A DNA stretch of 64,000 nt from CAWBXL01 sp963837365. Its GTDB lineage: Bacteria > Acidobacteriota > Terriglobia > Terriglobales > Acidobacteriaceae. This document shows, piece by piece, positions 59,534 to 64,000 of the stretch (its first letter is position 1; each line of letters starts with the position of its first letter). The translations under genes and the position numbers were made by a program. The notes beneath the pieces are model-generated. The model had not been told where the DNA came from, searched no databases, and saw only the letters and a list, made by a program, of their open reading frames with translations. The stretch is from positions 434,001 through 498,000 of the forward strand of contig CAWIMW010000003.1 of NCBI GenBank assembly GCA_963837365.1, written 5' to 3'.

Positions 59534-60125
59534 ATGACCCAAGGTCTGTACCGGTTCTACGGCGGTAACGATATACACTTCCTCACCTTCAGTTGCTACC
59601 GGCGCAAATCGTTTTTTAATGTTGCGGCGCGTTGTGATCTGTTTCTTCAGACTTTGGAACGGGTTCGGCGGCGTTATCGGCTAGTGGTCCTGGGGTATGT
59701 GGTCATGCCGGAGCATGTTCATCTGTTAGTTAGCGAACCTCAGCGGGAGACACTGTCGATTGCAATACAGGCACTGAAGGTTGGGTTCGTGCGGAGTCTG
59801 CGGTGTTGTTCTGGTAAGAGCATCGTGAGGGCTCCCAGGTCTCGCAACACCGGCGAGACCTGGGGCACCCCTGTCAAACCTTTTCAAACAAATCCACAGC
59901 GATTTTGGCAGGCGCGGTTTTATGATTTCAATGTTTGGACCTGAGGAGAAACGGATCGAGAAGCTGCGCTACATTCATCGCAATCCGGTCGAGCGCGGGT
60001 TGGTGGCCTCGCCTGAGTTGTGGCGGTGGAGCAGTTTTCGCTGGTACAGCTGTGGCGAGGCAGGTCCGGTGCGTATCAATGATACGGAAATCCTGGTGAT
60101 GCGAATCCGCCCGCCTGCGGCGTGA
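59534..60125 (+). pseudogene. REP-associated tyrosine transposase (RAYT), frameshifted
   Basis: About 196 codons in two frames. The first frame (59534-59944) has the Y1 transposase core: FLTFSCYRRKSFF and YVVMPEHVHLLVSEP with the H-x-H metal motif. It ends at a TGA in ACCTGAGG. The rest continues in the +1 frame (59922-60125): RIEKLRYIHRNPVERGL carries the conserved Tyr, then WRWSSFRWYSCGEAGPV. Removing one T at about 59942 restores the frame, as in the 59252 copy. A REP palindrome (59832-59870) sits inside the first frame and adds 13 codons. RAYTs mobilise REP elements and are usually single-copy. Confidence 0.85.
59832..59870 (-). repeat. REP-like palindrome, copy 2, inside the RAYT frame
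   Basis: Reverse complement of copy 1 with two differences. Stem CCCAGGTCTCGC (59834-59845) pairs perfectly with GCGAGACCTGGG (59853-59864). Its 39 nt equal 13 codons, so the RAYT frame is kept through it. Confidence 0.88.
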
Positions 60126-60135
60126 GTGAATCATG

Positions 60136-61101
60136 TCACCATCCCCTAGTCTGCAACATACTCCCCTCATCCAGCGCAGCCACAGCCAATCCCTTCATCG
60201 CGCCAGTCAAATCCTCACTCACTTCAAGTAACACTTTAGGATCATTGAAGTGCGTAGCCGCCTTCACGATGGCGCGCGCGCGCTTCTCGGCTTCGGCGGG
60301 GGGAGCGAAGGCGCAGGAATCATCATAGGGATGGGCTTCGACAGAATGCGTACACGACGTGCGTTTTCCCATGAAGATGCCTGAGCCGACGAAGACGGCT
60401 TCGGCTCCGAGTTGCATGACCAGGGCGGCGTCGGCGGGGGTGGCGATGCCTCCGGCGGAGAAGTTGGGCACCGGCAGCTTGCCGGTTTTGGCGACCATTT
60501 TTATTAGTTCGTAGGGGGCCTGGTGCTCTTTGGCTTTGGCGTAGAGTTCCTGCTCGCTGAGCACGGTGAGAGCTTTCATCTCCTGCACGATCTGGCGCAT
60601 GTGTTTTACCGCGTGGACCACGTCTCCGGTACCGGCTTCGCCCTTGGTGCGGATCATGGCAGCGCCTTCGGCGATGCGGCGAAGGGCTTCTCCCAGATTG
60701 CGCGCGCCGCAGACGAATGGAGTCTGGAAGGCGTGCTTGTCCACGTGATGAGCTTCGTCGGCCGGGGTCAGAACTTCGGACTCATCGATGTAGTCGACGC
60801 CCAGTTCCTGGAGGATTTGCGCTTCGACGAAGTGGCCTATGCGGCATTTCGCCATGACCGGGATGGAGACCGTGGCCATGATCTCGCGGATTTTTTTTGG
60901 GCTGGCCATGCGGGCTACTCCGCCTTCGGCGCGGATCTGCGCGGGGACACGCTCCAGCGCCATGACGGAGACGGCCCCGGCTTTTTCGGCGATCTCGGCC
61001 TGCTTGGCGTCGGTGACGTCCATGATTACGCCGCCCTTTAGCATTTCGGCCAAGCCGGTTTTTAAACGAAGACTATTGGAGTTGCCGTTATTCTCGGACA
61101 T
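60136..61101 (-). CDS. pdxS: Pyridoxal 5'-phosphate synthase subunit (lyase)
   Basis: 321 residues. Family signatures: GLAEMLKGGVIMDVTDAKQA, ALERVPAQIRAEGGVARM, RIGHFVEAQILQELGVDYID, IRTKGEAGTGDVVHAV and FSAGGIATPADAALVMQLG. PdxS condenses ribose 5-phosphate, glyceraldehyde 3-phosphate and ammonia to PLP, using two Lys residues for Schiff bases, in a 12-subunit ring fed by PdxT. Full length. pdxT normally follows directly; here the RAYT locus intervenes. The stop codon is 10 nt from the RAYT end. Confidence 0.96.
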   Translation of the reverse strand: MSENNGNSNSLRLKTGLAEMLKGGVIMDVTDAKQAEIAEKAGAVSVMALERVPAQIRAEGGVARMASPKKIREIMATVSIPVMAKCRIGHFVEAQILQELGVDYIDESEVLTPADEAHHVDKHAFQTPFVCGARNLGEALRRIAEGAAMIRTKGEAGTGDVVHAVKHMRQIVQEMKALTVLSEQELYAKAKEHQAPYELIKMVAKTGKLPVPNFSAGGIATPADAALVMQLGAEAVFVGSGIFMGKRTSCTHSVEAHPYDDSCAFAPPAEAEKRARAIVKAATHFNDPKVLLEVSEDLTGAMKGLAVAALDEGSMLQTRGW

Positions 61102-61271
61102 ATTATGGATACCGTGTGGATACCTTTATCGCGATCGCGAAGGATGGGCGCTCTGCGCCTGGAACTCTTTATTTTACATCCTTGGGACTGGGAAGGCTAA
61201 AAGCAAGTGCGCCGCAGATTTGCGCGGATTCTCGAGGATCGAAGACCAACCTCTGCCTTAGACAAACTATC

Positions 61272-61937
61272 TCAGTTAATTTCGACGGTTAATTTGTGTT
61301 GCCTGGAAAATGGTAACGTGCCTGCCAGCAAAGCTAGAGCCGGAGCCACTACCCAAAGCATGAAACCGTAGGCAAAATTCAGGGTTTGAAAGGGATGTGG
61401 ACTTTTTCGCGCGATGACAACTGCAACTAGCACCAGCCACAGCACCGCCATCACTATGGAAGGAAACACAACCGCGGCAATACGGGCTGCTCGCCTGCTT
61501 CCCGCACGAAGAGATAGATATCCACTCACAGCGCCAATTAAAGGTAACGTGAAAAACCAGATCACATACGGCATGAAGGCTACGCCCGCGTGCTTCCAAG
61601 GCATTTGCAGTTTTGTGCTGGCGATCTGGAGTGCCATCATCCATCCCATCGATGCGGTAAGGCTGACCAGGGCTGGTATCCAAATTTGCTTGGTGCGGGT
61701 ATTCATGATTGCCTCCTTACGTTTGGCGCATTCGATGTCTTTTGCCAGCTGTTGCCAGTGGGAGTCCTGTGCAAGCATATGTTTCAAGGCTTCGGCCTCG
61801 TTCTTACCTGCATCAAGTTGCTCCTGATAGAAATCCTCCAGATGCGCGGCCAGTTCAGACACGACCTCATCTTGCAGGTTTTCCGGCAGCTCCAGTTTGC
61901 CCAACCTTTTGCGGACGAGATGGTTCCAGTCAGGCAT
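61272..61937 (-). CDS. Membrane protein with permease-prefix-like N-terminus
   Basis: 221 residues. The N-terminal helix pair (LQDEVVSELAAHLEDFYQEQ, then DAGKNEAEALKHMLAQ) resembles the prefix domain attached to PadR-linked permeases. It is followed by four or five hydrophobic segments (e.g. ALVSLTASMGWMMALQIA, AGVAFMPYVIWFFTLPLIG). It lacks the FtsX domain of true ABC permeases. The start overlaps the upstream padR by 8 nt, so it is probably regulated together. Function unknown. Confidence 0.7.
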   Translation of the reverse strand: MPDWNHLVRKRLGKLELPENLQDEVVSELAAHLEDFYQEQLDAGKNEAEALKHMLAQDSHWQQLAKDIECAKRKEAIMNTRTKQIWIPALVSLTASMGWMMALQIASTKLQMPWKHAGVAFMPYVIWFFTLPLIGAVSGYLSLRAGSRRAARIAAVVFPSIVMAVLWLVLVAVVIARKSPHPFQTLNFAYGFMLWVVAPALALLAGTLPFSRQHKLTVEIN

Positions 61938-62271
61938 GGCTCACCCCCGCCAGTTGATCCAGCGCACGAAAGAAGCTGCGCCATTCTTCACGCAAAGGAG
62001 CTAGTTGCTTTTTCCCTGCCGCAGTCAGGTTGTAGTAGCGGCGGTCGCGTCCGGCTTGGTTCGGTTGCCAGCGTCCGGCGATGCAGCCGCGTTTCTCCAG
62101 GTCGTAGAGCATGGGATAGAGCGAGGCCAGGGTGAAGCTCAACGCGCCGTTCGTCCTTTCCTCAATGCGTTTGGAAATATCAAAGCCGTAAAGGGGTTCC
62201 TCTGCCAACAAAGCGAGGATGACCAGTTCAGCACTGCCGCGGGCAATCTTGGAGGGAATACGCTTCGCCAT
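61930..62271 (-). CDS. PadR family transcriptional regulator
   Basis: 113 residues from the ATG at 62271. The winged-helix pattern reads SAELVILALLAEEPLYGFDI, then SFTLASLYPMLYDLEKRGCI, then DRRYYNLTAAGKKQL. It lies directly downstream of a perfect palindrome (62277-62293) that is probably its operator. An extension to 62310 crosses the palindrome and is less likely. It overlaps the downstream membrane-protein gene by 8 nt. Confidence 0.88.
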   Translation of the reverse strand: MAKRIPSKIARGSAELVILALLAEEPLYGFDISKRIEERTNGALSFTLASLYPMLYDLEKRGCIAGRWQPNQAGRDRRYYNLTAAGKKQLAPLREEWRSFFRALDQLAGVSHA

Positions 62272-62276
62272 GATGT

Positions 62277-62293
62277 ATATAGGATTCCTATAT
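62277..62293. promoter_or_regulatory. Palindromic operator candidate for padR
   Basis: ATATAGGA (62277-62284) and TCCTATAT (62286-62293) form a perfect 8-bp dyad around one base, 5 nt upstream of the padR start. TGTCAA (62305-62310), read on the minus strand as TTGACA, lies just upstream and could be the -35. Confidence 0.65.
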
Positions 62294-62334
62294 TCATGGC
62301 GATTTGTCAATGTTACTTTAGTCGTAAATAGGAT

Positions 62335-63177
62335 TTACGGCTTCCATTTATTCAAGAACGTCACGACATTGTCCGGGTCCATGGTGCGCGCGGCTTCGAA
62401 TTCTCCGTGTTGCTGGCTGTACAGCAGCTTGCCGTCGCCATCTAGAACGGCAAGCGCGGGAACGCCGCGTTCCAGAGGGACCTCGTACTGCTTGGCCAGG
62501 TCGTTGTTCATCTTCCCGTCATCTCCGATATCAATGTGCGCGACCACAAAGTTGGGGTCGGCCAGCTTGGCGATTTCGGGCTGGTGGAGGTCGAAGTCCA
62601 GCACGTGGCAGTCGTAGCACCAGTTCGCTCCGAAAACCAAAATCAATCGCTTGTGTTCGCGCTTGGCCTTGGCGATGCCTTCTTTGATTTCGGCTTTGGC
62701 GTCCACGTTTGGCGCATATAAATTGGCCTTCAATTTCATCGGCTGGGCGAATTTCACGACATCGGTGTGCTTGGCGACTACTATTTTCCAATCGCTTCCC
62801 TGCTGCTGCCAGCCCTGGTCTTCCAGCACATAGCGGGTGCGGTCGCCTTCGGGAGTGGATACTTTGAATTGCAGGGTCAAGCTCACCACGTGCATCCCCT
62901 GCTGATCGCCGCTTTCTCTTTGCAACAGTTGCAAATCCTTCATGCCTGCGGTTTTGAGTTCCTGCCAGAATTCGATCTCCTCAGAGATGTCATGCGGCTT
63001 CCTGTCTTTGCCCAGGTACGCTGCCGGCGGATTGGTCGAATAGATGGTCTTCAACGCGGCCGGGTCCAATGAGCGCAGCACCTGTTCAAATTGCTTTAGG
63101 CCGGCGAATTCGTCCTGCGAAGCGGCTTGCCCGAGCGCAAATGATGAAAGAGCTAACAAGAACAAAATATATTTCAT
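62335..63177 (-). CDS. Secreted SnoaL-like - thioredoxin fusion protein
   Basis: 280 residues with a signal peptide (about 1-18). Residues 25-145 form an NTF2/SnoaL-like domain (KQFEQVLRSLDPAALKTIYS, then VVSLTLQFKVSTPEGDRTRY). Residues 160-280 are a thioredoxin domain with the redox pair Cys187-Tyr-Asp-Cys190 (GANWCYDCHVLDFDL), VVAHIDIGDDG and a cis-Pro in GVPALAVLDGDG. It probably acts as a periplasmic thiol oxidoreductase. The N-terminal domain may bind a partner. A PadR unit lies downstream. Confidence 0.85.
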   Translation of the reverse strand: MKYILFLLALSSFALGQAASQDEFAGLKQFEQVLRSLDPAALKTIYSTNPPAAYLGKDRKPHDISEEIEFWQELKTAGMKDLQLLQRESGDQQGMHVVSLTLQFKVSTPEGDRTRYVLEDQGWQQQGSDWKIVVAKHTDVVKFAQPMKLKANLYAPNVDAKAEIKEGIAKAKREHKRLILVFGANWCYDCHVLDFDLHQPEIAKLADPNFVVAHIDIGDDGKMNNDLAKQYEVPLERGVPALAVLDGDGKLLYSQQHGEFEAARTMDPDNVVTFLNKWKP

Positions 63178-63212
63178 ATCTCTCCTGCGAATTAGAACAA
63201 ATGTATGTGGAC

Positions 63213-63668
63213 TTACCCGGACTTGGCAAATACACGCTCGGGATCGACGGTGATGAAGATGCCCTGTCCGCGGGCCAATACCTCACCATCTTGATTGACA
63301 ATTTCCGCTTCGCGAAAACGGCGCCGACCCTCGATGCGAACTTCACGGGCCTCCAGCCTGAGTTGGGTGTGTAGCGGCACTGGGCGAAGATATTTGACTG
63401 TGATCTCGGACGTCACGGCGGTCACACTGTGCAGCTTGTTCAGCTTGGCCATGATCTCATCAAGTACGGTCGCAATGATTCCACCGTGGCAGTGGCCTGG
63501 GGGACCGGTGTAGCGATCTTCCAGACTTACTTCGCAGATCACTCTCGCTCCAGCTTGGTCGAAGGTGAACTCAAGACGCATGCTGTCGGGATTGTCTGGG
63601 CCGCAACCGAAGCAGTAGTTGGGACGGGTTGGCGCAAAACCGGTATCGGGTGCTACGGGGTTTGCCAT
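63213..63668 (-). CDS. PaaI-type hotdog-fold thioesterase
   Basis: 151 residues. The hotdog helix is GHCHGGIIATVLDEIMAKL, where the His-Gly-Gly and Asp lie at the catalytic site. The N-terminal part has FGCGPDNPDSMRLEF, as in the PaaI-like group. C-terminal strands read LRLEAREVRIEGRRRFREA. Such enzymes cleave acyl-CoA thioesters in the cytoplasm; the acyl group is unknown. No operon partner is evident. Confidence 0.85.
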   Translation of the reverse strand: MANPVAPDTGFAPTRPNYCFGCGPDNPDSMRLEFTFDQAGARVICEVSLEDRYTGPPGHCHGGIIATVLDEIMAKLNKLHSVTAVTSEITVKYLRPVPLHTQLRLEAREVRIEGRRRFREAEIVNQDGEVLARGQGIFITVDPERVFAKSG

Positions 63669-63908
63669 AGATTGGAGATTTTACCCCTTATGCGCGTGAG
63701 TTCAGGACTGCCGAATCTTCTCTCGCACTACGTTTCATATTGTTTAAAGAGAGGTCAGAACGTAGTTCTCAGGTCTCGGTTGCCGGTTCTCAGTTTCTCT
63801 CTTGCGCACAACTTACATCTGTGTGATAGACTTTCGCCCCAGCCGCAGCTTCACCAAGTTTCGTGAGGCGCGGGTGTGTCCAAGTCCAAGACCGTGGGGG
63901 TCTGGTAG

Positions 63909-64000
63909 ATGGGCCTTGTCCTTCTCGCAGTGATCTGGCTGATTACGTTGGTCAGCACTTATTTCTTTATTGCCAAAACCTGGTGGATGCTGCCTGGCGC
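63909..64000 (+). CDS. Probable cytochrome c oxidase subunit II, N-terminus (runs off window)
   Basis: The frame begins at ATG 63909 and is cut by the end of the window (about 31 residues). It starts with one hydrophobic segment (GLVLLAVIWLITLVSTYFFI), then AKTWWMLPG. This resembles the signal-anchor helix of acidobacterial cytochrome oxidase subunit II proteins, but a general membrane protein is also possible. Only the first helix is visible, so the name is tentative. Confidence 0.45.
   Translation, partial: MGLVLLAVIWLITLVSTYFFIAKTWWMLPG

Noticed and set aside
60523..61041. Plus-strand frame opposite pdxS
   Set aside because: pdxS is complete and has strong family signatures; the antisense frame is a shadow.
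1..64000. CRISPR array or rRNA genes
   Set aside because: No evenly spaced direct repeats and no ribosomal RNA sequence are present.

Overview
The window looks like chromosomal DNA of an Acidobacteriota bacterium, probably class Terriglobia (Koribacter-like). This is inferred from gene content: a VWFA-related acidobacterial domain protein, PadR units with permease-prefix domains, many secreted sugar and esterase-type enzymes, a tricorn-like S41 peptidase, and moderately high GC. No rRNA gene is present; there is one tRNA. The DNA is gene-dense, genes lie on both strands in short units, and most products carry signal peptides.

Layout. 1-1000: start of a methionine synthase and a lone nuoI. 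1000-5100: an ECF sigma / anti-sigma / ABC exporter unit and a small membrane protein. 5200-11800: SnoaL-like protein, response regulator with a degenerate HD domain, cupin, amidohydrolase, DUF4038-type glycosidase, cytochrome c. 11876-14132 holds remnants: an ASPIC/thioredoxin-like tail and a truncated ABC permease prefix behind a PadR regulator, with PhzF and DinB genes between them. 14200-20200 is rich in sugar-related secreted proteins (ThuA-like, Tat-exported Gfo/Idh/MocA oxidoreductase, acyltransferase, DUF1080). 20200-26300: a triplicated-motif protein, a PilZ-like coiled-coil protein, an orphan antitoxin, an NlpC/P60-type protein and a large lipoprotein. 26400-32500: O-methyltransferase, tyrosinase followed by a DUF2182 membrane protein, amidohydrolase, TolB-like lipoprotein. 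32800-33250: an IS481-type transposase tail next to tRNA-Arg(CCT). 33300-37550: a VWA protein behind a 1036-residue secreted protein of unknown function. 37800-43850: small envelope proteins, a DHH phosphoesterase, YidD, and a zinc-ribbon/DUF4190/pilin-like fusion. 43900-52335: glnE, tricorn-like protease and a GT2 glycosyltransferase. 52500-54740: a frameshifted membrane protein and a cNMP/glutaredoxin-like/thioredoxin-reductase-like fusion. 55200-58600: GH3 beta-glucosidase and a metallophosphoesterase. 58650-61100: the pyridoxal-phosphate synthase pair pdxS and pdxT, split by a REP-associated transposase (RAYT) locus. 61270-64000: PadR unit, thioredoxin-like protein, thioesterase, and the start of a probable cytochrome oxidase subunit.

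The strongest unusual signal is at 59250-60125. An opposite-strand RAYT with REP-like palindromes sits between pdxS and pdxT. One palindrome copy lies inside the RAYT reading frame and an inverted copy lies upstream. The 3' third of the RAYT is duplicated beside pdxT. Other points are a 44-nt dispersed repeat with two near-identical copies 20 kb apart, several strong intergenic hairpins, and several fusion proteins with unusual domain order.
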